A DNA stretch of 64,000 nucleotides from Stappia indica (GTDB taxonomy: Bacteria > Pseudomonadota > Alphaproteobacteria > Rhizobiales > Stappiaceae), in contig NZ_MBQE01000001.1 in the NCBI RefSeq assembly GCF_001696535.1, forward strand, positions 558,001 to 622,000, read 5' to 3'. Shown here in pieces: positions 26,963 through 35,686 of the stretch (position 1 is its first letter; the number at the start of each line of letters is the position of its first letter). The position numbers and the translations under genes are program-made. A model generated the notes under the pieces. The model did not search any database. It saw only the letters and a program-made list of their open reading frames with translations, and was not told the DNA's origin.

Positions 26963-28234
26963 TTATCGGAAGCCGACCAGCGTCGGCAGGAAGGTGACGA
27001 CCGCCGGGAAGACGGTCACCAGAAGCAGCACCGCAATCAGCGGCACCATGAACGGCAGCACGGCGACGACCGCCGCCATCAGCGGCACGCGGGCGATATT
27101 GCTGACGATGTAAAGGCAGATGCCGAGCGGCGGAGTGACCAGGCCGATCATCAGGTTGAGGCAGACCACCACCCCGAAATGCACCGGCGAGATGCCGAAG
27201 GTGCCCAGCATCGGGAACAGGATCGGCACGACCAGCAGCAGCACGGCGATGGTCTCCAGGAACATGCCGAGCACCAGCAGGAGCAGGTTGACCAGGAGCA
27301 GGAAGACCAGCGGGTCGTCCGAGATCTCCATGATCATCGCCGCGATCTGGAACGGGATGCGCTCGCGGATCGCCAGCCAGCCGAAGATTGCCGCGAAGGA
27401 GATCACCAGCATCACGCCGGCGCTGCGCCGGATCGTCGCCTTGATGGCCGACAGGAACTGCCCGCCATCGAAGCCGCCGTGATAGATCACCGCAAGGATC
27501 GAGGCATAGATCACGGCAACGGCCGCAGCCTCCGTGGGGGTGAAGACGCCCGACAGGATGCCGCCGATGACGATGAGCGGCATCAGCAGCGACGGCACCG
27601 CATCGAGGATCGCACGCCCCCGCTCCCCCCAGGACATCGCCTCCTGGCGCGGATGCTTGTGGCGATAGGCGAGCCAGGCGGCAAGCGCCATCATCGCCCC
27701 GCCCATCAGCAGGCCGGGCACGACGCCGCCGAGGAACAGGCCGCCGATCGAGGTTCCGGTGAGCGAGCCGTAGACGATCATGGCGATGCTGGGCGGGATG
27801 ATCGGGCCGATGGTCGAGGATGCGGCGGTGACCGCAGCCGCGTATTCCGGCTTGTAGCCCTGCTCCCGCATCGCCTTGATGAGCACGGTGCCGAGACCTG
27901 CCGCATCCGCATAGGCCGAGCCGGACATGCCGGAAAAGACGATGCTGGCCAGGATGTTCACCTGCGCGAGGCTGCCGCGGATGCGGCCGACGATGGCGCT
28001 GCAAAAGGCGATGATCCGCCGGGTCACGCCGCCGTTGTTCATGATCTCGCCGGCAAGGATGTAGAGCGGCACCGCAATCAGGATCGAGTTGGTGAGCGAG
28101 GAACTGGTCTGCGTCACCAGCGAGGTGAAGGGAATGCCGTTCCACGCCATGTAGAGGAACGAGGCAAGGCCCAGTGCCCATGCCACCGGAACGCCGAGGC
28201 ACAGAAGGGCAATGAGGATCAGCAGCAGCGTCAT
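26963..28234 (-). CDS. TRAP transporter large permease, DctM family
   Basis: A 423-residue membrane protein with about twelve helices. Typical motifs are GVPVAWALGLASFLYM at the start, PLYILAGEIMNNGGVTRRI, NILASIVFSGMSGSAYADAAGLG, SSTIGPIIPPSIAMIVYG, and GLVTPPLGICLYIV near the end. It couples substrate import to a sodium or proton gradient. The start overlaps the end of the small subunit gene by four bases. Confidence 0.94.
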   Translation of the reverse strand: MTLLLILIALLCLGVPVAWALGLASFLYMAWNGIPFTSLVTQTSSSLTNSILIAVPLYILAGEIMNNGGVTRRIIAFCSAIVGRIRGSLAQVNILASIVFSGMSGSAYADAAGLGTVLIKAMREQGYKPEYAAAVTAASSTIGPIIPPSIAMIVYGSLTGTSIGGLFLGGVVPGLLMGGAMMALAAWLAYRHKHPRQEAMSWGERGRAILDAVPSLLMPLIVIGGILSGVFTPTEAAAVAVIYASILAVIYHGGFDGGQFLSAIKATIRRSAGVMLVISFAAIFGWLAIRERIPFQIAAMIMEISDDPLVFLLLVNLLLLVLGMFLETIAVLLLVVPILFPMLGTFGISPVHFGVVVCLNLMIGLVTPPLGICLYIVSNIARVPLMAAVVAVLPFMVPLIAVLLLVTVFPAVVTFLPTLVGFR

Positions 28235-28722
28235 GCCTCGCCCTCCTCCGCCTTGTCGTCGGAGGCCCCATGCAGCTCTTCGATCATCTGGCAGAGAAGA
28301 ACGAGAGACCCGAGCACCGCCATCGCCAGGATGGCGCCGCGATACCAGACCATCGAGATCGGCAGGGTCGAGGGATAGGTGGTCAGCGATGCGCGCAGGA
28401 TCGACGGCGACACGACCACCATGGTGATGAGCATGACGATCACCGCCAGCTTCCAGCCGATGGACAGCACCTTCTTCACCCCCGTCCCGAAAAGCGCCGT
28501 GACGAAATCAACGCGCACGTGATCGCGCTCCGCCTGGACCAGGACTGCACCCAGAAGCGACACCCAGACCAGCATGAGCGCGGTCATGTCATTCGACCAG
28601 ACGAGCGGGCTCGCCAGCTTGCGCAGCATGACCTGCACCGCCGTCAGGACGACGATGCCGAGCATCAGGACGACGCACAGGCGCTCGACGATGCGAAGGA
28701 CTCCTCCCAGCCTTTGCATCAT
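28231..28722 (-). CDS. TRAP transporter small permease, DctQ family
   Basis: A 163-residue protein with four predicted helices. It shows CVVLMLGIVVLTAVQVMLRK, then the family signature LVWSNDMTALMLVWVSLLGA and AERDHVRVDFV. It overlaps both dctM and the CoA-transferase gene by four bases, so translation of the operon is tightly linked. DctQ is the small membrane subunit that pairs with DctM. Confidence 0.9.
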   Translation of the reverse strand: MMQRLGGVLRIVERLCVVLMLGIVVLTAVQVMLRKLASPLVWSNDMTALMLVWVSLLGAVLVQAERDHVRVDFVTALFGTGVKKVLSIGWKLAVIVMLITMVVVSPSILRASLTTYPSTLPISMVWYRGAILAMAVLGSLVLLCQMIEELHGASDDKAEEGEA

Positions 28723-29957
28723 GCGGCTCCCGATTTCCGCAGGCGCGCTATCGCCTCCCCGTCCAGGCCGAGCGCGCCGAACACCGCCTCATTGTCCGCG
28801 CCCGCGTCCCGCCCGGTGAACTGCACCTTGCCGTTGGTCCGGCTGAGCCGCGGCATCACGTTGTGCACCCGCACGGTGCCGAAATCGGGATCCGGCATCT
28901 CGGTCAGGAGATCGCGCTCGCGGAAATGCGGATCGGCAAAGACATCGCCAACATCGTAGACCGGGCCGGCGGCGACCTCGTACTCGCGCAGGATGCGCAG
29001 CGCGTCCTCGCGGGTGTGCCGCTTCATCCAGCTGGAGATGATCTCGTCCAGTTCCTCGGCATTGGCAACACGGCCCTCGTTGGTGGAAAAACGCGGATCC
29101 TCGCACAGTTCCGGCCGGCCGAGCGCACGCAGCAGACGCAGGGCGATCGGCTGGGCGCTGCCGGACAGGGCCACATACTTGCCCGGGTCCGCGGTCTCGT
29201 AGGCACCGCGCGGAGCGGCATCCGGCAGGCGGTTGCCATGGCGCTGGCGCACATCGCCGAACTGGTCGTAGTCGAGGAAGACACTCTCGAGGAGACGCGA
29301 CATCGCCTCGCAGATGCTGGCATCGACCACCTGTCCGCGCCGCTGCGGATCGGCATCGCGCGCCCGCAAGGCCACCATGACACCGAAGGCGCCGAAGGCA
29401 CCGCACACGCCGTCCGCCAGGGCGAACTGCGGCAGCAAGGGCGGCGTATCCGGGGTGCCGGTGATCGAGGCGAAGCCGCTCATCGCCTCGGCCAGCGTGC
29501 CGAACCCGGCAAAGCCCGAATACGGACCGGTCTGGCCGAAACCGGTGGTGCGCAGCATGACGATGCCGGGATTGATCTGCGCCAGCACGTCATAGCCGAT
29601 GCCCCACTTCTCCAGCGTACCGGGGCGGAAATTCTCGATCACCACGTCGGCTTCGGCGACCAGCTGCTTGAGGACCTCCTGTCCGTCCGGATGCTTGAGG
29701 TTGAGCGTGACGGCGCGCTTGTTGCGGCTGATCGTCTTCCAGTAGATCGACTTGCCGTTCTTGCGCCGCCCGAAGGCCCGGATGTGGTCGCCGTTTTCCG
29801 GATGCTCGACCTTGATCACCTCGGCGCCGAAATCGGCAAGGAAGGTGGCGGCCAAAGGCGCCGCGCCCATCGTCGCGATGTCGAGAACCTTCAACCCCGT
29901 CAGGGCCGCCGTATCGCCGGAGCCGAGCGCCGGATCGCGCCAGGGAGATGTCTTCAT
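28719..29957 (-). CDS. Class III CoA-transferase (CaiB/BaiF family)
   Basis: A 412-residue enzyme that moves CoA between carboxylic acids. N-terminal GLKVLDIATMGAAPLAATFLADFGAEVIKVE is characteristic, with NKRAVTLNLKHPDGQEVLK, VVIENFRPGTLEKWG and, around residues 150-180, the region of the catalytic Asp (QFALADGVCGAFG). ATG 29957 is preferred because AGGA sits 7 nt upstream; ATG 29972 would add five residues. Together with the adjacent CitE-like lyase it suggests activation of a hydroxy- or branched dicarboxylate to its CoA ester before cleavage. Confidence 0.92.
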   Translation of the reverse strand: MKTSPWRDPALGSGDTAALTGLKVLDIATMGAAPLAATFLADFGAEVIKVEHPENGDHIRAFGRRKNGKSIYWKTISRNKRAVTLNLKHPDGQEVLKQLVAEADVVIENFRPGTLEKWGIGYDVLAQINPGIVMLRTTGFGQTGPYSGFAGFGTLAEAMSGFASITGTPDTPPLLPQFALADGVCGAFGAFGVMVALRARDADPQRRGQVVDASICEAMSRLLESVFLDYDQFGDVRQRHGNRLPDAAPRGAYETADPGKYVALSGSAQPIALRLLRALGRPELCEDPRFSTNEGRVANAEELDEIISSWMKRHTREDALRILREYEVAAGPVYDVGDVFADPHFRERDLLTEMPDPDFGTVRVHNVMPRLSRTNGKVQFTGRDAGADNEAVFGALGLDGEAIARLRKSGAA

Positions 29958-29991
29958 TTCACTGTCCTGCATGCGTCATTGTCCGTGGGGT

Positions 29992-30840
29992 CTAGCGGGC
30001 GCCGGCACGCTCGAGCGTGCGCTCGGCCATCAGCGCGATATCGACGGCGACGAACTCGCCATCGACGAGGAAGACGCCGCGCTCGCTCCCGAGCGAGGAA
30101 CGGTAGGCATCGAGGATCTTGCGAGCCCGGGCCACTTCCTCCGGCGAAGGCATCAATGCCTCTGTGATCGGCGCGAGCTGGTTGGGATGAAAGGCGACCT
30201 TGGAGGTGAAGCCGACGACACGGGCGTCCTGCGCATCCCGCCGGGCCGCCTCGCCGTCCTTCACGTCCCGGAAGAAGGCCGCATCAATGGGCTGGAGGCC
30301 GTTGGCGGCAGCCGCCACGGCGATGCGCGACCGCGGGTAGAGCAGCGTCTCGCGGGAGATCTCGATGCCGGTGGACAGGCTGTAGTCGCCCGATCCGAAG
30401 AAGAGGCCGGTAAGCCCGCCGCCAGCCGCGGCGATCTCCTCGACATGGATGAGGCCGCGTGCCGTCTCGATGGTCGCCACGACCGCGATGCCCGACAGAC
30501 CGGCCCGCTCCAACGCGTCGGCGACGGCCGCCACCTGAGCTGCGCTCTCGACCTTGGGAATGAAGATGCCGCGCACGGACGTGCCGGCGAGCGCGGCGAT
30601 GTCGTCCTGCCACAGGTCCGTGTCGACGCCGTTGATGCGGGCCATCACCTCGCGCGGGCCAAAGTCGATGCCTGCCAGAGAGACGACGATGCCATCGCGA
30701 GCCGCCTGCTTGTGGGTGGGCGGGACCCCGTCTTCCATGTCCAGGAGGACGACGTCGACATCGAGGCCGGACGCCTTGCGCGCCTTCTTCTCCTCATGCC
30801 CTGGCATCAGCATGTAGGTGCGCCGTGGACTGGCTTGCAT
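29992..30840 (-). CDS. CitE-like lyase (HpcH/HpaI aldolase superfamily)
   Basis: A 282-residue TIM-barrel protein related to citrate lyase beta subunit and malyl/citramalyl-CoA lyases. Features: RRTYMLMPGHEEKKARKA at the start, VVLLDMEDGVPPTHK, ARINGVDTDLWQDDI, IFIPKVESAAQV and VVATIETARGLIHVEEI (metal Glu), then FFGSGDYSLSTG (metal Asp). No citrate lyase alpha or gamma gene is near, so it acts alone on a CoA ester. First gene of the operon, divergent from a LysR gene; GGGAGGA precedes the start. Confidence 0.9.
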   Translation of the reverse strand: MQASPRRTYMLMPGHEEKKARKASGLDVDVVLLDMEDGVPPTHKQAARDGIVVSLAGIDFGPREVMARINGVDTDLWQDDIAALAGTSVRGIFIPKVESAAQVAAVADALERAGLSGIAVVATIETARGLIHVEEIAAAGGGLTGLFFGSGDYSLSTGIEISRETLLYPRSRIAVAAAANGLQPIDAAFFRDVKDGEAARRDAQDARVVGFTSKVAFHPNQLAPITEALMPSPEEVARARKILDAYRSSLGSERGVFLVDGEFVAVDIALMAERTLERAGAR

Positions 30841-30939
30841 CGCGTCCTCCCTCTGCCGGCGCTGTGGTTACGCGCCGTTTCTCCGTGAAACGACGAGTAC
30901 CACCGCCGGGAAAGCGCTGGACAACACTTTGCCTGGATA

Positions 30940-30968
30940 CTGATATAAGGAAATCATGTGTCTGATAT
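30940..30968. promoter_or_regulatory. Direct repeat ctgatat in the lysR/citE divergent promoter
   Basis: The heptamer ctgatat occurs at 30940-30946 and 30962-30968, 22 bp apart (two helical turns), just upstream of lysR in an AT-rich patch. This is the place for a LysR-type activator site controlling both directions. The sequence repeat is certain; its function is inferred. Confidence 0.4.
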
Positions 30969-30988
30969 GAAAACGGCGGAAAACCGGG

Positions 30989-31915
30989 ATGGAGACCAAG
31001 CGGCTGGAGTACTTCCTGCGCATCGTCGACTGCGGCAGCATCTCACGGGCGGCGCAGGACCTCGGGCTCGCCCAGCCGGCGCTGAGCCAGCAATTGGCGA
31101 TTCTGGAAGGGGAGCTGAAGGTTCAGCTGATGTACCGCTCGCGCCGGGGAACGACGCCGACGGCCGCCGGCTGGCAGCTTTACCAGCGTGCGCGCATCTT
31201 CCTGCGCCAGCTCGAACAGACCCGGGCGAGCCTGCTGGAAGCCGACGACCAGCTTTCCGGCTCGGTTTCGATCGGCCTTCCCACCAGCACGGCAACGATC
31301 ATATCGGTTCCCCTTATGCAACGCGTGCTGGCCCGCTACCCGCAGATCCGGCTGCATGTGATCGAGGGATACAGCAGCATGCTCACCGAGATGACCCAGT
31401 CCGGGCGGCTGGACGTGGCCGTGCTTTTCTTCAACAGCCAGATGAGCGGCTTGTCGATAGAGCCGCTCTGGGAAGAGGAACTGCTGCTGGTCTGTCCGCC
31501 CGACACGCAACAGACCGGCCCGGTGCCGCTGCGCATGCTGGCCGACGTTCCCCTGCTGCTACCGAGCAAGGCCAACAGCTCCCGCCGGTCGCTGGACGCC
31601 GCCCTTGCCGCCAACCGCATGGGCGTGGTGCCGATTGCCGAGATCGACTCCATCGTCACGCTGAAAAAGGCGGTACAGGACCGCTTCGCCTACACGCTGC
31701 TGCCCTGGTCCGCGATCTCGGAGGAAGTGGAGAGCGGCCGCCTGACCGCCTGCGCGATCGAGGGCGCGCCGGTCTCGCGCACGGTGTCCCTGTGCTTCCC
31801 CGATGCGGTGCACCGCACCCCGGCACATGAGAAGATCGCCGAGATCATCCGCGAGCAGAGCGACATCGCCTTCGAGAGCCGCCGCCTCGTCGGCATGCGC
31901 CGGATTGCTGCCTGA
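30989..31915 (+). CDS. LysR-family transcriptional regulator
   Basis: A 308-residue regulator. The N-terminal winged helix has KRLEYFLRIVDCGSISRAAQ, LGLAQPALSQQLAILE and TPTAAGWQLYQRAR; the substrate-binding domain runs from about residue 92. The LEYFLRIVDCGS start resembles the Nac/CynR group. It is divergent from the citE–CoA-transferase–TRAP operon, which it probably activates in response to the carboxylate or its CoA-linked product. Confidence 0.93.
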   Translation: METKRLEYFLRIVDCGSISRAAQDLGLAQPALSQQLAILEGELKVQLMYRSRRGTTPTAAGWQLYQRARIFLRQLEQTRASLLEADDQLSGSVSIGLPTSTATIISVPLMQRVLARYPQIRLHVIEGYSSMLTEMTQSGRLDVAVLFFNSQMSGLSIEPLWEEELLLVCPPDTQQTGPVPLRMLADVPLLLPSKANSSRRSLDAALAANRMGVVPIAEIDSIVTLKKAVQDRFAYTLLPWSAISEEVESGRLTACAIEGAPVSRTVSLCFPDAVHRTPAHEKIAEIIREQSDIAFESRRLVGMRRIAA

Positions 31916-31920
31916 ATTAC

Positions 31921-31955
31921 GGCTCCGCACGTCCCTGGCGGAAACATGCGGAGCC
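31921..31955. terminator. Bidirectional hairpin between lysR and hydantoinase B gene
   Basis: A 9-bp stem ggctccgca/tgcggagcc with a 17-nt loop in the 48-bp gap between two convergent genes. No T run is present on either side, so it may be a weak or Rho-assisted terminator. Confidence 0.55.
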
Positions 31956-31963
31956 GACAGGGG

Positions 31964-33601
31964 TCACGCGGCCGGCGCCACGCCGTAGATCTCGCGGGCC
32001 GCCTGCGACGAGACGAAGCCGTTGCGGACATCCGCCAGAACGGCCTCCCGGCTCCGCTGCTTCGGATCACCGAACCCGCCGCCGCCCGCCTCGTGGATCG
32101 TCATCGTATCGCCCTGCGCCAGCACGTAACGCCCCTTGGGGTGCACGACCTCGCCGTTGATGGAGATTTCCCGCAGCTTGCCCGGCTCGCCGCCCAGCAT
32201 GCCGAGCGGCGGAAACTCGGTCCGCCCCGACAGGCACGACACGGTCAGCGGATGCGGAGAGTCGTTGCGCAGTACGATCTCCTGTCCGAGCCCGCCGCGG
32301 AACTCACCCGGCCCGCCGCTGTCCGGCAGCAGCCGCTTGGCGAGGACCGTCATGCTGGTCAGCCGCTCCCAGACCTCGATGGGGATCGAGGTCATGTTGG
32401 AGGGAGACGGCGTCGTCGGCGCCCCGTCGATGCCCTTCAGCGCGCCGAACCCGCCGCAGGCGAAGAAGATGCTGGACACTTCCCGCCCCTCGCGGTTGCG
32501 CCCCTGCACGTTGATCAGGTTGAGCATGCCGGAATCCGCCTGCACCCTGTCCGGCATGACGCCGGCCAGCGCCCCGAAGACCAGCGGTGCGACGTAGTGG
32601 CCGATGACGTGACGCCCGCCCGTCGGACTGGGGTGAACGGGGTTCAGGATCGAGCCCTCGCGCGCCGTCACCTCGACCGGCGTCACCGAGCCCAGATTGT
32701 TGGGAATACCCGGCGTGGTCAGGCATTTGATGGCGTAGCAGGCCATGGCGTGGGTGTAGCAGACCGGCACGTTGATCGCCGAAGGCACCGCATCGCAGGA
32801 GCCGGAAAAGTCGATCCGCGCGCGCCCATCGGCGATATGCACCGCGCAGGCGAGCCGGACGGTCCCTTCCACACCCTCGACCAGGATCGCATTCTCGTAG
32901 CATCCGTCGGGAATCTTGCGCAGCTCGTCCCGGATCGCGGTTTCCGACTGCGAGATGATCACATCGGCGATCTCGGAAATGTCGTCGATGCCGTATTCGT
33001 CCATGAACTCCAGCAGCATCCGCCCGCCGACGGACGTGGCCGAGGCATTGGCCATCAGGTCGCCGATGGTTTCTTCCGGGGCCCGCACGTTGCAGCGGAA
33101 CAGCTCGAGGATCAGCTCCGACACCTGCCCCTTCTCGATCAGCTTCAGCACCGGCAGGCGCAGGCCTTCCTCGTAGACCTCGCGCGCGACGGCCGAGAAC
33201 CCGCGCCCGCCGATATCCGGCAGATGGCTGATGCTCATGCAGTAGCCGACGATCCGGCCGTTGCGGAAAATCGGCTGCATGACGTTGATGTCGAACATGT
33301 GCCCGGTGCCGAGCCAGGGATCGTTGGTGATGACGACGTCGCCGGGCGACAGCGTCTCGGGCGGAAACCGCTTCAGCATGTGCTGCAGCGTGGCCGGAGC
33401 CGTGCCGGTGAAGGACGGCACGCTGTAGCTGCCCTGGGCCAGCATGCGCCCGCGTCCGTCGAACAGCAGGCAGGACAAGTCGTAGCTCTCGCGCACATTG
33501 GTCGAGAAGGACGTCCGCACGAGGGTGTTGACGATCTCGTCGGTGATGGAGATCAGCCTGTCCCAGTAGATACCGACGGCGATGGGATCAATCTTGCTCA
33601 T
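31964..33601 (-). CDS. Hydantoinase B / oxoprolinase subunit (HyuB family)
   Basis: A 545-residue subunit of an ATP-dependent hydantoinase/5-oxoprolinase/acetone-carboxylase-like enzyme. N-terminal DPIAVGIYWDRLISITDEI is characteristic. Other markers are NDPWLGTGHMFDINVMQPIF, DFSGSCDAVPSAINVP, and NPVHPSPTGGRHVIGH; it ends GGGGFGDPKQRSREAVLADV, as in the family. It follows hyuA with a 3-bp gap. The complex hydrolyses a cyclic amide with ATP; whether the substrate is a hydantoin, oxoproline or another lactam is not clear. Confidence 0.93.
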   Translation of the reverse strand: MSKIDPIAVGIYWDRLISITDEIVNTLVRTSFSTNVRESYDLSCLLFDGRGRMLAQGSYSVPSFTGTAPATLQHMLKRFPPETLSPGDVVITNDPWLGTGHMFDINVMQPIFRNGRIVGYCMSISHLPDIGGRGFSAVAREVYEEGLRLPVLKLIEKGQVSELILELFRCNVRAPEETIGDLMANASATSVGGRMLLEFMDEYGIDDISEIADVIISQSETAIRDELRKIPDGCYENAILVEGVEGTVRLACAVHIADGRARIDFSGSCDAVPSAINVPVCYTHAMACYAIKCLTTPGIPNNLGSVTPVEVTAREGSILNPVHPSPTGGRHVIGHYVAPLVFGALAGVMPDRVQADSGMLNLINVQGRNREGREVSSIFFACGGFGALKGIDGAPTTPSPSNMTSIPIEVWERLTSMTVLAKRLLPDSGGPGEFRGGLGQEIVLRNDSPHPLTVSCLSGRTEFPPLGMLGGEPGKLREISINGEVVHPKGRYVLAQGDTMTIHEAGGGGFGDPKQRSREAVLADVRNGFVSSQAAREIYGVAPAA

Positions 33602-33604
33602 GGC

Positions 33605-35686
33605 TTACCTGATTTCGATTACGAGGTTCATGAAGGGGTCGACGGTCAGCAGGTCGCCGGGGCCGAGCACGCAGGTTGATTCCCGCTCCTCGATGAGCGC
33701 CGGGCCGACGACGCTGTCGCCGCTCGCCAGCGCATAGCGGTCGTAGACCGGACAATCGACGAAGCCGCCCGCTTCCGGGAAATAGGCCTTGCGATTGCGC
33801 TTCAGCACGCTCGTGCCTTCCGGCTCCTGCAGGACCCTGTAGGTCTCATGCGTCGCCGCGAGGGGACCGTAGGCCTCGATCTTCCAGTTGAGGATCTCGA
33901 TCGGCCGCCCCGGCAGGGTCATGCCGAAGATCGCCGCATAGGCCTCGTCGAACAGCTGAGGCAGCGCATCGCGAAGGCTCTGCGGATCCTCGTCGGGCAG
34001 GCTCACCTCGACCTCGTAGCCCTGACCGCTGTAGCGCATATCGAGACGCCGACGGATGCGGATAGCATCGCGAGCAACACCGCCGGCGACCAGCACGCCC
34101 GAAGCCTCGGCCTCCAGTTCCGCGCAGATTTCCGCAAGATCGGACGGCGCCAGCCGGTCGATGGCGATCTGCCGAGAGCGCACGACCTCGAAGGCCGGCG
34201 GGCTGCTCAGCAGGCCGAAGGCGGACATGACGCCGGCACCGGCCGGGCAGATCACCTTCGGGATCTTCAACTTGCGGGCGACGCGCACACCGTGCAGCGG
34301 CCCCGACCCGCCGAAGACCACCATGCTCGACCGGCGGTAGTCGATACCCCGCTCGGAGGCATGGACGCGAAAGGCCCGCGCGACATCCTCGTTGATCACC
34401 TCGTGCATGCCCCAGGCGGCCTCCACGAGATCGACGCCGAGAGGGTCTGCCACCTGCGAGGATATCGCCCGGCCTGCCGCATCCTCGTCGAGCGCCATCT
34501 TGCCGCCGAGGAAGGAGCCGGCGCCGAGATAGCCCAGCAGAAGATTGGCATCCGACAGGGTCGCCCGCTGCCCTCCCCGGCCGTAGCAGGCCGGCCCCGG
34601 GTCGGCGCCCGCGCTACGCGGCCCCATCGCCAGAGTGCCGCGCTCGTCGGTGCCGGCAAGGCTGCCGCCGCCGGAGCCGATCTCGATCATGTCGATCACG
34701 GGGATCTTGGCCGGCAGGCCGCTACCTCCCTTGAACTCGTGAACGCGCGCCACCTCCATCTCGTAGCGCTTGATCGGCGTGCCGCCGCGGATGATGCAGC
34801 CCTTGGCAGTGGTTCCGCCCATGTCGAATGCCAGGATGTTCCGCTCGTCCAGAACCTTGCCGACATGAGCCGACATCAGCGCACCGGCGGCCGGTCCGGA
34901 TTCCAGCAGGCGGATCGGAAACTCGCGGGCAATGGAGCTCGCCAGCGTGCCGCCGCTCGAGCTCATCACCAGGAACTTGCCGGTAAAGCCGAGCTCCCCG
35001 AGCCCGTCCTCGAGCCTGGCGAGGTAACGGTCGACGATCGGCTGGACGTAAGCGTTCATGCAGGTTGTGGTCCAGCGCTCGTATTCCCTGGGATAGGGAA
35101 AGACGGTCGAGGACAGGCTGACATAGAGATCCGGGAAGCGCTCCCGGATCCAGCCTGCGACCAGGCGCTCGTTGGCGGGATTGGCGTAGGAGTTCAGGAA
35201 ACACACCGCCACCGCCTGAATGCCACGGGTCGCGATCAGTTCCGCAAGCCCTGCCTCCAAAGCTTCCCGTTCGGGAACCGTGACGACGGTGCCGTCGTCG
35301 CGGACGCGCTCGCACACCTCCAGTCGCTGGTCGCGAGGAACCATCGGCCGGGGAAAGGCTATACGCATGTCGAACAGGTCGTAGCGACGCTCGAGCGCGA
35401 TATCGAGCACGTCCGAAAACCCTTCGGTCGTGACGAGTGCGGTCGGAACGCCCCGGCGCTCGATCACCGCATTGGTGACCAGCGTGGTCCCGTGCGCAAT
35501 GGCAGAGACCTCCCCCATCTGCACGCCGGCGCTCTGCGCGATGGCGACGACGCCCGCCAGAACCGAGCGGGACGGCTCGTCAGGCGACGTCAGCAGCTTG
35601 TGGGTGATGGCGGTGCCGGCTGCATCATCGAAGAGTGCCAGGTCGGTGAACGTCCCGCCGATATCTACTCCGATACGGTATGTCAT
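33605..35686 (-). CDS. Hydantoinase A / oxoprolinase subunit (HyuA family)
   Basis: A 693-residue ATP-binding subunit. The sugar-kinase-like ATPase fold starts YRIGVDIGGTFTDLALFDD. Also visible are IAHGTTLVTNAVIERRG, the second phosphate loop FDMGGTTAKGCII, MIEIGSGGGSLAG and VVFGGSGPLHG. The C-terminal region has RYSGQGYEVEV. It overlaps the upstream aldolase gene by four bases. Works with HyuB on a cyclic amide, consuming ATP. Confidence 0.94.
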   Translation of the reverse strand: MTYRIGVDIGGTFTDLALFDDAAGTAITHKLLTSPDEPSRSVLAGVVAIAQSAGVQMGEVSAIAHGTTLVTNAVIERRGVPTALVTTEGFSDVLDIALERRYDLFDMRIAFPRPMVPRDQRLEVCERVRDDGTVVTVPEREALEAGLAELIATRGIQAVAVCFLNSYANPANERLVAGWIRERFPDLYVSLSSTVFPYPREYERWTTTCMNAYVQPIVDRYLARLEDGLGELGFTGKFLVMSSSGGTLASSIAREFPIRLLESGPAAGALMSAHVGKVLDERNILAFDMGGTTAKGCIIRGGTPIKRYEMEVARVHEFKGGSGLPAKIPVIDMIEIGSGGGSLAGTDERGTLAMGPRSAGADPGPACYGRGGQRATLSDANLLLGYLGAGSFLGGKMALDEDAAGRAISSQVADPLGVDLVEAAWGMHEVINEDVARAFRVHASERGIDYRRSSMVVFGGSGPLHGVRVARKLKIPKVICPAGAGVMSAFGLLSSPPAFEVVRSRQIAIDRLAPSDLAEICAELEAEASGVLVAGGVARDAIRIRRRLDMRYSGQGYEVEVSLPDEDPQSLRDALPQLFDEAYAAIFGMTLPGRPIEILNWKIEAYGPLAATHETYRVLQEPEGTSVLKRNRKAYFPEAGGFVDCPVYDRYALASGDSVVGPALIEERESTCVLGPGDLLTVDPFMNLVIEIR

